Shown here piece by piece: positions 23,001 to 33,467 of a stretch of DNA of 64,000 nt. Under the pieces are notes generated by a model. That model was not told the origin of the DNA, ran no database searches, and saw only the letters and a program-made list of their open reading frames with translations. The DNA lies in assembly GCF_027942865.1 (NCBI RefSeq), contig NC_134510.1, positions 23,677,209 through 23,741,208 on the forward strand, given 5' to 3'. Made by a program: the position numbers and the translations under genes. The stretch comes from Odontesthes bonariensis. Its lineage: Eukaryota; Chordata; Actinopteri; Atheriniformes; Atherinopsidae. Every line of letters starts with the position of its first letter. The stretch's first letter is position 1.

Positions 23001-25258
23001 AAGTTATGGAGACATTCAGTAGGCCTATGCTGGTTCCTTTTAATCTCAGTGATTCCAATTTAATTTTTAAATGTCAAGTTTTTCTTTAAACTGAAAGCTA
23101 ACGTTATGCTCATTATTTACTTTGTTTTTTAAACTTCACACCGGAAATTTCAACTTCATTCTCCTCGAGTTGAATTCACGCTGGAAACGGGAGGAAAAGA
23201 AGAAAATAAACAAACTCCTTTTATGTTTTTGTTTTTCCTTTATGTGGGCCTGATACTCCATCATGGACCACAGTCGGGTTAATGAGGACTTTTGCAGGTG
23301 CAACGGATATGTGAAAAGGACTGCCGACTATCAGTATGTTTCATCCCGGGCTCTACATCGACCAGCAAAGGATTGCTGCTCATAGTTGCACATTTATCTT
23401 GTCAACAGTTAAAGTGATACTCCGGAGTAGATTCAACCTGGGGTCATTTGAACCGTGATATCCAGCCAAGTAGCCCACCCGCAGTTTTTTCGATATTGAC
23501 TGAACATCAGCTGAGTTACTGAGTTATCCCGAATAGCTTCGTACAAGGGTTAATGGATCCTGGTCCGTATCTCCAAAATTACCACAGTAAAATCACATGC
23601 CATGACACCAAACTTCTACAGTAGTACAGATATGGTCTGTACTCACAAAGCGATGCATTTGGAAGTTTGTACATAGTCCAGGAGTTTATTATTATCAACA
23701 CAAGCCTAATAGCTTCTCTGCTGCTAAAGCTGTGTCAACGTCACTTCAGAGAGCTGGGAGCTTCAAAGTAAGATGAGGGTTGATCTACTACTATAGACAA
23801 CAAAGTATATGCTATATTCTACATGTTTTTTTTATGAATTTTTATGTTGTAGAGTTGTGAAATTATTTTATCAATGGAGAAATTGAGCAGCCTTGCTTTG
23901 TTGTCTACAGTAGTAGATCAACCCTCATCTTATTTTGAAGCTCCCAGCTCTCTGAAGTGACGTCGACGCAGCTTTAGCTGCAGAGAAGCTATCAGGCTTG
24001 TGTTGATAATAATAAACTCCTGGACTATTTTCAAACTTCCAAATGCATCGTTTGGTGAGTACAGACCATATTTATACTCCTGTAGAAGTTTGGTGTCATG
24101 GCATGTGATTTTAGTGTGGTAATTTTGGAGATACGGACCAGGATCCATTAACCCTTGTACGAAGCTATTCGGGATAACTCTGTAACTCAGCTGATGTTCA
24201 GCCAATATCGAAAAAACTGCGGGTGGGCTACTTGGCTGGATATCACGGTTCAAATGACCCCAGGTTGAATCTACTCCGGAGTATCACTTTAATAACACAC
24301 TAAAGCTTGATCGCGCTGACAGATCGCGGTGTTTTTAAAGTGACGCCTGAAAACGTATTACCATCCATTTTTAGAGATAAACTCCTCCCTCCCCACTCTC
24401 CATCACCTCTATCCATCTCATGCACTGTCGTAGGGATGAGGAGGGACCCACTGTTTCAAAGCATTTGACATCATATTAGCATTCTTATCCGTATTACAAA
24501 ATATTTTCTTTGCCAACAGATTCTACATATTCATATTCATAGAATTATTTCGTCCCAGATTAACTCCAGTCTTTATACACACCAGGAGGATGTAAGTTAC
24601 GGAACGTGGTGTTGATGTTTATACTGTTGCACTCATCATGGGAGGAAATATAAGATCTAGAGAGTGAACAACATTAAGCTTTTGTGGAGCAGAAGGACTG
24701 CATCGCAGATACTTTCCCCATCACTGACCTTTCCAGCATCAGGATGACATTATAAGTATCAATACAGTATAAATGTGACTAATGTCTCGTGGATATGCAA
24801 AACTATGCTCGTCTATATCGACTGTCTTACCTGCTGGAGTGTCGTCTTCTCCACAGTCTCCTGATCCAGGGCTTTGATATTGTGTCTCTGCCTCATTTTC
24901 CTTACTCTCGGTTGCATTAAGAACACGAGCCAGTGCCCTGGACAAAGCTGGAGCAGTGTGGCTAGCTGTGGACTGCACATTACATCCTGTTTTACTCACA
25001 ACTGGTGCTGAAAGACTTCTCTGGACCTGACAGGAGAAAGGAGAATTCACGATGTTTGCAAAATACACTAGATTACAAAGAAAGATATCTGCCCGTAGGA
25101 AAAATGTTGAAACTTGCCTTATGCAGCGCACTGCCTAGACCAGGTTTAGGGGCCAGAGGCTTGAATTCAGCCAGAGAAAATGCAGAAGACGGTGGCACAA
25201 ATCGCGGCTTTTTCACTGCATTACCCGAAAGCTGACTGGGAGCTCCTGAGCGCCTCAT
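11051..25258 (-). CDS. rad54b: DNA repair and recombination protein RAD54B
   Basis: SWI2/SNF2 double-stranded-DNA translocase that helps RAD51/DMC1 strand exchange in the nucleus. Fifteen coding exons: 25258-25118, 25026-24831, 17939-17691, 15096-14806, 14726-14564, 14447-14222, 13666-13580, 13486-13366, 13284-13145, 13038-12748, 12554-12391, 12275-12014, 11726-11660, 11565-11368, 11271-11051. Together they give 938 aa (human 910). The N-terminus [10 protein letters not shown] matches human. Motifs: I DEMGLGKT (358-365), II DEGH (463-466), [37 protein letters not shown]. Exon 1 ends in AAG|GCAAGT, a GC-AG donor that keeps the frame. A 5' untranslated exon (3' end at 26065) and an acceptor at 25292 fit the start. 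Intron 2 hosts fsbp and a foldback element; intron 3 hosts a Tc1-like transposon. Confidence 0.95.
11924..11955. repeat. (GA)n microsatellite
   Basis: A run of AG dinucleotides with one AC interruption, in rad54b intron 12, about 60 bases past the exon 12 donor. Confidence 0.9.
15315..16898 (-). mobile_element. Tc1-like DNA transposon with 272-bp inverted ends
   Basis: A full-length element of 1580 bp (15317-16896) lies between TA target duplications at 15315-15316 and 16897-16898, inside rad54b intron 3. The terminal inverted repeats span 15317-15588 and 16625-16896. The outer 46 bases are identical and the rest about 90 percent alike by eye, with no clear indel. The ends begin CAGTACAGACC, as in a Tc1 family widespread in fish. 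The transposase reads on the minus strand between and into the left repeat; the left repeat contains its C-terminal codons, so the right repeat holds a second, inverted copy of that coding segment. Likely dead, because the transposase is frameshifted. Confidence 0.93.
15480..16482 (-). pseudogene. Tc1-like transposase, frameshifted
   Basis: Reading starts at [12 protein letters not shown] (16482). The first part has a helix-turn-helix region ([15 protein letters not shown]) and a GRPR-type linker (KGRPRVTSA). The frame breaks at the first catalytic Asp, where WSD of the family is WSE-stop after loss of a base. A second frame carries [14 protein letters not shown] third carries FQQDND and SPDLNPIE, the second Asp and the Glu of the DD34E triad, and ends in GGYFEEPRI within the left terminal repeat. 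At least two frame changes show that it is inactive. It is unrelated to the host gene. Confidence 0.9.
17940..18360. other. rad54b intron 2, 3' part, A/T-rich
   Basis: Follows the fsbp 3' flank. It contains an A run at 18121-18134 and a long purine/AT-rich stretch at 18250-18340. No exon is seen. Confidence 0.5.
19174..20737 (-). CDS. fsbp: fibrinogen silencer-binding protein FSBP
   Basis: A small nuclear DNA-binding repressor, first described on the fibrinogen gamma gene. Two coding exons, 20737-20331 and 19729-19174, join in phase to 320 aa; from the inner ATG at 20707 ([10 protein letters not shown], the human start) it is 310 aa (human 299). The N-terminal half is a Myb/SANT-like (MADF-like) domain with [24 protein letters not shown] and [14 protein letters not shown]. 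The C-terminal half has DVKPPPDLP and a charged helix, [13 protein letters not shown] to [14 protein letters not shown], likely a coiled coil. The gene lies wholly inside rad54b intron 2 on the same strand, as in human, where FSBP also belongs to the RAD54B locus. Both ATGs have A at -3 and G at +4, so the start is open. Confidence 0.93.
21360..21650. promoter_or_regulatory. CpG-rich block, candidate fsbp promoter
   Basis: About 290 bases stand out by a high density of CG dinucleotides against an AT-rich intron. They include CTGCGCATGCCC, close to an NRF1 site, and CGCACGTGC, an E-box core. The block lies about 620-900 bases upstream of the fsbp ATG on the fsbp strand, within rad54b intron 2. 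No TATA is seen. I infer an internal CpG-type promoter for fsbp; no transcription evidence is available. Confidence 0.4.
21661..23408. other. rad54b intron 2, no feature seen
   Basis: AT-rich intron DNA upstream of fsbp. Frames are short and without family resemblance. No known repeat is recognised. Confidence 0.45.
23409..24292. mobile_element. foldback MITE with TTAA target duplication
   Basis: Two arms of 393 bp (23413-23805 and 23896-24288) are near-identical reverse complements, separated by a 90-base AT-rich loop. The unit is flanked by TTAA at 23409-23412 and 24289-24292, and the ends begin AGTGATACTCCGGAGTA. It encodes no transposase; a 107-codon frame in the right arm is part of the repeat. 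TTAA duplications are typical of piggyBac and Kolobok elements, so it is likely a non-autonomous relative of one of these. High arm similarity suggests a fairly recent insertion. It lies in rad54b intron 2, upstream of fsbp. Confidence 0.88.
24293..24830. other. rad54b intron 2, 5' end
   Basis: Intron DNA between the foldback element and the exon 2 donor at 24831/24830. Nothing recognisable. Confidence 0.5.
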
Positions 25259-26064
25259 TCTTCACGTGACAACAGGAAATAAACTTTATGTTCTGAAGAC
25301 AGAGAACAATGGATATCAACGCAACAATACTAGCAACAGAAATATCAAACCTCCATCTTCATTCACTAATGATTTAGTAAAGTGAGTAAATGTATCTGGT
25401 TCAAGTTACACTGGTGGTTTCTGCTCAGTGTTTGAGCAGTACTAAGTTTGTGTTGATTAAACCATCTCATCTTCTTCAAATCACATTAGAGACCTTTCAG
25501 CTTTTTGAGGGTTTTTTTTTTTTTGTTTCATGAAAAACTAGTTGACAACATTGCCTCACCATCACTTTGTCTTTTTGAAACTCCGCAAACACAAGTCAAA
25601 CATTGTTTGTCTATAACATAAATAATATTGTCAAACTACCAAGTTGTGGCACATTTGTGATGGACATTTAGCATTTTCTCAACACATCCAACAGATGAAA
25701 ACAGGCAACGTGAACCATGATTATAACGAAGGCTTCCACAGAAACACAACTAATTCGACCCTTGCTTTTTTAAACACTTAGTTTTCTGACCATGTGGTCA
25801 AATCGGTGCCTTCTACTCTTTTATAAAACACATCCTTGACACCCTAAATAGCTACAAACTATGTAAAGAAGCTAGTAACGCAGCTAGTTAGCTACAATAA
25901 CCTGCTTAACAGCTGTGACAGGTTAGCAAACTAGATAATACCCTTTTAAACTGTTGCTAACAGCATCGATGCAGCCTACCGTCGGTTGTAATATCATGTT
26001 GAAAAACCTGTTATACCTACCAATACAAGCTAAACATTTTATAAAAACATGTAGGATCATTAAC

Positions 26065-26140
26065 CTGAAAAACTTCACAACAAATTTCTCGTTGTCGGTT
26101 CCGTTTCTCCCGCTGAATGACATAAAGAATTTGATTGGTT
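26065..26140 (-). promoter_or_regulatory. rad54b: rad54b 5' exon and CCAAT promoter
   Basis: On the minus strand a short exon ends in TTTTTCAG|GTTAAT at 26065/26064. It can splice to the acceptor TGTCTTCAG at 25293, 34 bases before the rad54b ATG. Just upstream an inverted CCAAT box (GATTGGTTAA on plus, about 26131-26140) marks a TATA-less promoter. The transcription start is guessed near 26100-26110. Confidence 0.45.
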
Positions 26141-27200
26141 AAACACCGGTAAGAGGCGTGGCTTAAAACGGATAGGGGTATGCTTGATTTTAACATCATT
26201 ACAGTTAACACGTTCAGCCCGCTTTTAGATAATATGGCTACTTTAAATTGAAGAAAAATGGAAACGCCAGAGACATAAATCCAGCTCAACTCGTACCTCT
26301 TCCCCTAACCTTACTCCACTCCTTATACGGTATCAAGAGAGAAGGAAACTCTTTCGAAAATGCAAATTTTGGTGAGACAGTTTGCTAAAATATTAAGTCC
26401 TCTGGCCTGTTGTATTGCAAAACATTTGTGCTGTTAAACCTTTTCTTTGTATTAGGCTACTTAATACACCCATAGACTATATATCTCTGGATACACTCCT
26501 GTCTGCACAACACAGCATTGTTGTGTTTCTATGAACTGCTTTGACACATTTTACTCATCAAAACTGTCTGTCTGTATCAGAGTTAGTTTAAAAACAGTCA
26601 TGCAATCTACTTAAAACATTCATGAGGTAAAGTGGCATGCTGGTGCATAGTTTGAATTAGACACACAAAGTGCATTTTGTTTAAATGTGTGGCATATTGA
26701 AATGAAACTGACATTTGCAATATAGTGCTTTTACATCGCAGCTACTTTTAGATCTTCCTGTGCTGAATTCAACCGAACAGATTATAAAGGGACTGGTATG
26801 ATGAGTTTGGGCGTTTGGGGTGATTTTTGATTCCTGTGCTCATGCGTTTTTGTGCCATCTGATGTTGTGTGCTTTGTAATCCAATCAGGGAGGGAGAGAG
26901 TGTAATCCTCGTTAATCCCACATCCAGAGACTGACAGAAAAAAAACCTCAGATAGATGGTCATTAAAGAGAGACAGAAACAGCAATGATCTGTGAAGGCT
27001 ATTTCACAATACAGCTTTAGCTGTTAGGCAGTAAATGTGACTCCCTGCTTCAGAGTTTGTCTGTTTTGAGTGTTTCTTTTGCTGTAATTCTGTCTCTCTC
27101 TGATCTGATCCCATCTGACAGCTGCCTGGCTGTATCCTGAACCCTTGTTGTCAGGGATACCTCTCCATAGAGACACCCTTCCAAAGGTAGGGGAGGGCTT
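26141..27200. other. intergenic rad54b to RING gene
   Basis: Head-to-head intergenic region between rad54b (minus) and the RING gene (plus). No coding exon or known repeat is recognised. Confidence 0.4.
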
Positions 27201-27239
27201 TGCAAGAGAGGAGACCCTCACCTTGATGAAAAGGGAGAG

Positions 27240-27366
27240 GATGAAGAAGGAGAGACCGTAGCAGAGGTGGGGAGGTTACCTGTGGAGGACATACTGGAGT
27301 CAAAACCTACAGCAGGAAAGAAGAAGGAAGATCTGAATCTGAATGAAGTGAAAGTTGGCTCTTCAG
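27240..27366 (+). other. possible 5' UTR exon of the RING gene
   Basis: A purine-rich stretch ends in GGCTCTTCAG|GTAGGAAT at 27366/27367, a good donor, 126 bases before the acceptor TTTTTAG|C in front of the RING gene ATG. One frame is open across it but would enter the RING exon out of phase, so it is more likely untranslated. Its 5' border is not defined. Confidence 0.4.
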
Positions 27367-27492
27367 GTAGGAATGTTCTTGTATGAGAGGAAACAAATGA
27401 ATGAAAAACACTGTGACGGGATTGCTCAAGAGTTCTCCCCTCAACCTCTTGCATGTGTTGTAAAAACCTGTCTAATCGTTGCAATTTTTAGC

Positions 27493-30428
27493 ATGGGCTA
27501 TGATCTGGAGAGGTTTGTCGGCTATGTGAATGAAGGTCTGCTATGCTGTGTGTGTCGAGACGTGCTGGAGCGCCCCCTCCAGGCGCCCTGCGAACACGCC
27601 TACTGCGGCGCCTGCATCAGCAGCTGGCTGCTACATCACCACTCATGTCCTGAGGACAGACTGCCACTGGATGTGAGCTCTCTCAAACCACTCTACAGGT
27701 CCGTCTCCATCTCTGCATCTGTGTGTCTGCATCGTTACAAATGCACCGCACTTATCCGACGCTGAGAGTCTCTGCCTTTGCGTGTTTGATGACAGGTACA
27801 TGCGTAATGACCTGAACCGTCTGCAGATCCGCTGTGTGAATGCAGGGCAGGGATGTGAGGTGGTCTGCTCCCTTGAGAGCCTGCACACGCATGAGGATGA
27901 GTGCGAGTTTGCCTTCGTATCCTGCTCTAACACAGGTATGAAAACAACTCCCCGACCCAGAGATCACACACCGGTTACGCTGTTTTATTTAGTTTTATCA
28001 TAGTGACTTTAAATCCAATTGTTATCCGTGTGAACGTGTACGATACAAAAGTAACGTGACACCTTTGCGTGGGTGAGTAACAGGTGGCTCAGCTGTTGTC
28101 ATGGCTACCCTACAAACATGTACACCTATGGGCTTTGGGACTGAACGCAACCAAGAGACCTCACACGAAGTGCACGCAAAGGGTCCATCATTCTTTGATG
28201 AGCGATTTATAGGCCTGAATTTATATTCAAGGATGTGTTTTTGTGCTGATCATGCGACTGTGACGTGTCATTGGCAGGTGGAGAATACATATGTTACCAC
28301 TGTGGTAGGTGTAGTGATAAAGTGTGAACATGCAGTGTGTTTGTTTTGCAGTGTTGAGCAGTACAGTCACTAACTTCTCCTGGTTTTTCTGCTGCTTTCT
28401 GATTGCTGTGATCTGTGTGAACGTCACTGATTCTGGGGAAACTTGAGGCATAATAAGAGCAGTGGGGAATAAAGAAACAAATATGTATTTTTTTATTTTT
28501 AAGGCTGAAGAAGCCTTCTTTGAAGGTAAAGCAGAAGATTTTAAATTTTAAATGATTTGAGAATCATTTAACCCCGTTTTGAAATAGTCGCCTACAAAGG
28601 AAACAAATGTTTTCAGCAGGTGACGATGAGATGTTTCTTAAACACTTTTTGTTCATCTCTGAAAGACTCGCCTTCCTTTGGATGGTCATGTTTTCCCTGA
28701 ATTTGCCACCGTCCTCTTGCTAATGAACAGAATTGGTTTCAAGATCTTCCGTCAGAGTTGTGGTTGTGCACAACTTTTCCAGTCAATTGTTGCCTGTCCC
28801 GACATTTTCTTTCCGAACAAGCACATTCAATTTCATTATGAGTATTCAATAATAATAAAAAATCTCAGTTTCAATGTATTTTCACTCACAAAAAAGAAAG
28901 CAGTAGCCAGTCCTTATGTGACACATTTTTTATATTCTAAAATGATTACAGAACGTGAGGGAGCTGAAAGAAAGAAGAATTAATTAGGTGTATTCACATC
29001 GAATGTGGGACAATGACTAACTGATCAAGATTTTATCGTTGAATGACACTTTCTGCCTCTTTGTACACCGTTGTGAGGGGAAATCGTGTTTTTAGTTAAA
29101 AGCCAAAGACTCAAACTAAACTTAAATGACTGTAGATCTGGTACATACATAGAAAAGTAAACTGGTTGTTTCATGTGAGGTTCGTACGGCTCTTTGCTCT
29201 CAGGCTGTCCCGTGCAGGTGGAGAGGCGAGGTTTGGAAGTTCACCTGTCAGAGTGCAACTTCCGCAGCAGAGAGTGCCCCAACGGCTGTGGCCACACTCC
29301 CCACTCCATTGAACAATCGCAACATAACTGTGTAGCAGAGCTGCGCACAGAGGTGGAGATGCTGAGGTAAGAAAACTTCTCCTGAACTCACGTTCACGTG
29401 TTTTTAACTGGAGGGGTCATTCTTTGACATGTCTCCCACAGGGCAGAGATGCTGTGTAAGGTGGAGGAGGTGAGACGAGAGATGGAGTCTCGGCTGGATT
29501 CTCAGAGGAGACACATGGTGCAGAAAGAGTCGCAGCTGAAGAACGAGGTGGAGGAGCTCAAGGTGAACTATCAGTCCCTCTCAACAGCTATTAACTCCAA
29601 GAACATCAACTATAGGAGTAGCACTGAAGTACACTTTTAATTCCTTTTGGTAAGAATGTTTACAGCACATTTTTGCATCTAGTGACTCATCGTTATGTCG
29701 TAACAAACTTAAATTACCCAGCAGATGGTTTTGAAGAGCTCTCCAGAGTAATATAAATGTAAAATAATACTTTTAAAGCTCACATTTACACTCGCCCTCA
29801 TCTTTGACTTTTAAGCTTTCTACTTATTACTTTTATCAGCAGATGAGTTTGCTTGTTTTCTTACAAATGTAATTTAAAGTTGTTTTTTTTCTATCTGCAT
29901 TAAATTTTGCCACAATGTTTGGTTGAAGTGCTTCTTGTAGGAGCTGAATGATTTAACCACAACTTTCCCCTACACAGAAAAGCATTTGATGCGTCGGCTC
30001 ACTCAAGGTCATGCGCGTTCTCTGTGCAGGGTCAGCTGTCGCGTGTGATCTGCGACATGCGCGCCCTGTTAGGAGCCGAGCGCCTGAGGAGACAGGAGCT
30101 GGCAGAGGCAGAGCTGGAGAAGAGAGAACTGTTGGAGCTCCTCAGAGACCTGCAGCCCACCATGAGTCGGCATCCCGCTGAGCAGCCGCCCAGGGACAAG
30201 CATCAGGAGGACCAGCGGTTGCCTGGCTGGGACCTGCACATCGAATCAACAAGATGCCAGCAGAGAGAGGCCTCTTTACATGCTTCCAGTCTGTCACTGC
30301 ACTCAGCTACTCATGCTGCAGGCCCACCTCCATCACCTCAGCTGGGAGAGGGAGTGCGCAAGGGAAGCACTCGGAGTCTGACTCTGGACTGCATCAAGAA
30401 GAAGAGCCGGGAGGTGACCGTCATCTGA
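27493..30428 (+). CDS. RING and TRAF-type zinc-finger protein, RNF151/NRDP1-like
   Basis: Probable E3 ubiquitin ligase. Five coding exons, 27493-27698, 27796-27935, 29204-29366, 29442-29562 and 30030-30428, give 342 aa in closed phase. The start MGYDLERFVGYVNE resembles NRDP1/RNF41 (MGYDVTRF) and RNF151. The RING reads CCVC, PCEHAYCGAC and SCPEDR; the last zinc ligand is Asp, as in NRDP1. TRAF-type fingers follow (CVNAGQGCEVVC, CEFAFVSC, CPVQVE, CNFRSREC, CGHTPH). A coiled coil comes next (about residues 170-260: EVEMLRAEMLCKVEEVRREME and on to LLGAERLRRQELAEAE), then a polar tail ending KKKSREVTVI. Mammalian RNF151 (245 aa in human) lacks so long a tail. In human no such gene lies between RAD54B and VIRMA. 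Family call firm, gene name open. Confidence 0.82.
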
Positions 30429-31275
30429 ACATCTGGAGCTTAAGATTAGCCGATCTATAGCAAATTAAATCTTTATTCTTTTTGAGTGTTTTAGCAACAA
30501 ATTTGGACAAAGCTTAAGAAATTAAATTACGCACTTTGTTTTTGTTTTTTTTGTTCAGTTGTTTTTTGGCCGAAGATTTGATAAATTATCAAAGTAATTT
30601 GTGTGCTTTTGAATGAATCTTCTACTATGCTTTAAAAGTGGACCTATTCACTTCCCCGGATGAGAAAACAGGCTAATGTGAAAGAAAGCATTAGTTTCTT
30701 TGACTAATGCTCAGCACACTATTAACTATTTCTTCAAACAGATCATTGTAACACCCCTCTGGCTTTTATGTTCATTTGGTTTCCATTAAAATAAGTTTTT
30801 TCATGACCCGGGAACAGATTGTTCCTTGTTCTCTCATTGTTGAACCATTGCTGTGTTTTTTTTTGTTGTTGTTACATAGAAATTGTTGAAAGTTTCTTGG
30901 AGAATATTTGCAGAACTTGGCATCACAGAAATATTTAGATTTCGCTTTAAGTAAGAGTTTGACTGTTAAACTGCTCCTCCATAGCCATGTACATCATGCA
31001 CCTCTCTTATTGTCACCTTGAACAATACCTGAATACTCAATAAGTTCTTACCTTGGACTTTAATGCAAATTAATCTCGTGACATTTTCATTTTTGTGTCC
31101 CGTTTCTGTAAGATCTTTAGTGTTGCGTCCCTTTGTCTCTTTAATGCATTGACTGGACATTTTCTTAAAAGGATCATTTCACAGAAAAGTGCTTTGAGGG
31201 AAGTTTTTCTACTAAAATTTCACTGAAGTGTCCAGTGTCTTCACCAGAAGAGGTGTTTGCTCAGGTACTATAACC
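30429..31275. other. RING gene 3' UTR and convergent intergenic gap
   Basis: ATTAAA motifs at about 30464 and 30786 may serve as RING gene poly(A) signals. The gene ends tail to tail with virma, whose own signal is at 31276-31281. Confidence 0.4.
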
Positions 31276-31281
31276 TTTATT
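31276..31281 (-). terminator. virma: virma poly(A) signal
   Basis: TTTATT on plus reads AATAAA on minus, 150 bases after the virma stop codon. Confidence 0.5.
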
Positions 31282-31430
31282 ATCTGAATACGACTCATAA
31301 CAAAACATAAAACATCAACACGGTCATTGCGAAAACATCATACCACCACGTTTCCATGGAGACGGCATACATAACATCCTTATTGGTCCATTTGTAGCCT
31401 TGAGAGGCTGCAGTCATTGCCCAGGTGAAA

Positions 31431-33408
31431 TTACCTGGTGAAGGAGCGCACATGTCTGCCCCTCCCACCTCCGCTGCCTCCCCCACCACTGAATTTGCTC
31501 CCCTGAGATCCTCTTCCTCCTCCTCCTCCTCCTCCTCCTCCTCCTCCGCCGCCGCCGCCTCCTCCGCCAGTGCCACCTGCACCTCCTCCCCCACTGAGCC
31601 ATGACAGCCCGGCGCCCCCTCTGCCCCGCGGAATTCGATCCCGAAGAGCCAGGCGGTAAGCACCTGGATAGGAAGGAGACAGAAACACTATAAATTTAGT
31701 TTAGTGGGCGGAAATCTTGGACGCGAATTTAAGGTAACTTCGTGCGTTCACTCTACATACTTGCAGGTGGTTGTCGGGAGGGCAGGGGTCCTCGTGTGAA
31801 GTTGCTCTGCCCTCCACGGGGTTCGCTGTAGGTTCCTCTGTGAGTGACAGCTGGAACTTGGCCACTCCAAGATGAACCACGACCTCCCTCTCTTCGAGTG
31901 TAGTTACCTGCAGAACCAAAAAGAAACACTTTCTGTCACCCTCTGGTTGCCACCTCAGGGAGCAAAGATTCCAGGAACTCCGCTTGTGTAAATGTGAACA
32001 TTTCAGAGATTGTGGACGCACCTGACAGCAGAACACCTTTAGGTTGTGGAGGAGTGAAAAAGCGTGTCTGGCTGTGGAAGGTAGCTCTGCCTCTGTTACC
32101 AGTGAACAGTCCTCTCGTGGGGGGCTTCGGGATGCTCTTTGGGGGACGTTTGGGGGGTAAAAGTCCAAGAGGGGTGGTAATGTCTTTAAACTCCGCTGCA
32201 ACAAAGTCATCCACATGCATACTGGGAGGTCGGGAAGTGTTCTGTTTGCGCAGGCGGAAAATGTCATGGGGACGGTTAAGATTCTGTCCAAACCCTCCTC
32301 GACCTCCACGACCACGAGGAGCAGGCATGATGTGGGCTCTTTTAGCAGGTTCGATGTAGTCGGATTTACCGCTGCAGAGACGAGCACAAGATGAAATACG
32401 CAAACTTCCTTTCAACTCATGATTCAAGAAAATGAATTCGGTAAAAAGTAAAGTGACACCACTAATGTACCTTGTAATGAACGTTTCGTGCTTGTGTTTG
32501 CCCAGTCGGAAACCTTTCGGAGCCTTGTTGTGGCCAGGAGAGGACGGCTCAGAGAGGAAGGAGCGCTCCAGCTCAGCCTTCAGGTCCAGTTCTGGACAAC
32601 ACTCCTGAGCCAAACCCACCAGATCCACTTTCACCTGTTACAAAAAATAATATACACAAAATATAACACATGGAAGGCAAATGTTTGGTAGCTTTCCAAA
32701 GGCCTGACTTTGGGTTGTCTCTGTTGCAATATTGAAATTATGCATTAATTATGAATTTCACGTGTGAGAATGACAATCAGTGGTAGAGGAGAACTAGTGG
32801 AAACAAGACATCTTCCCTTCTGGTAATCTGATAAATGCTGCATTAAGTGAGAAAAGTTACTGAGTGAAGGTGCAAGAGAAGGTTAATATGTGTGATAATA
32901 CCGTTTGGCATGACTGTGCAGCCTTGGCTTTTCAGACACACGCTTACCGTATCAAGGTCTGTTTCTATGTCATCTGTTTGGAAGGGAGAGAACCACAGAG
33001 CCTTCAGCTGCTCATCCAGCGCTTCTGACAGAATAAACGCCGTCCTACGGATAAAAAGACGTTTATTTTAGTTCCCGTGCATTAAGATTAGCTCTAACAT
33101 ATTGCCACTGTCAGCTGACTCGTCTGGTGACGGCTATGGTGACAGCTTGAAAAAAGTCGATCACTAAAAGAATACAAAGAAAAGTCATTTCACACACATG
33201 ATCAGGTGCGGTCCGTGTCATCGGAACTCATTTTTCAGTGACATGCTGACGAACCTGTGATTAAACTGAGCCGCCAGAGCCTCGGGTGCCGGCAGAGTGG
33301 GCTCAGTTTCAGCTGCAGGAGGTGCGTCTGTGGCGGCTTCCAACGTCTGCCTCAGGATAATCACATTTTCCAACATAGGTTCCATTGAATCGTCCTCTTT
33401 ACACAGTT

Positions 33409-33467
<59 letters not shown>

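Noticed and set aside
23930-24253. 107-codon frame in the foldback element
   Set aside because: It lies wholly in one arm of the inverted repeat, with a broken mirror copy in the other; not a host gene.
27170-27366. Open frame DEKGEDEEGETVAEVG before the RING gene
   Set aside because: It has no in-frame ATG and would join the RING exon out of phase, so I treat it as possible 5' UTR.
31295-31663. Minus frames with poly-Glu or poly-Arg
   Set aside because: Shifted readings of the trinucleotide repeat in the last virma exon.
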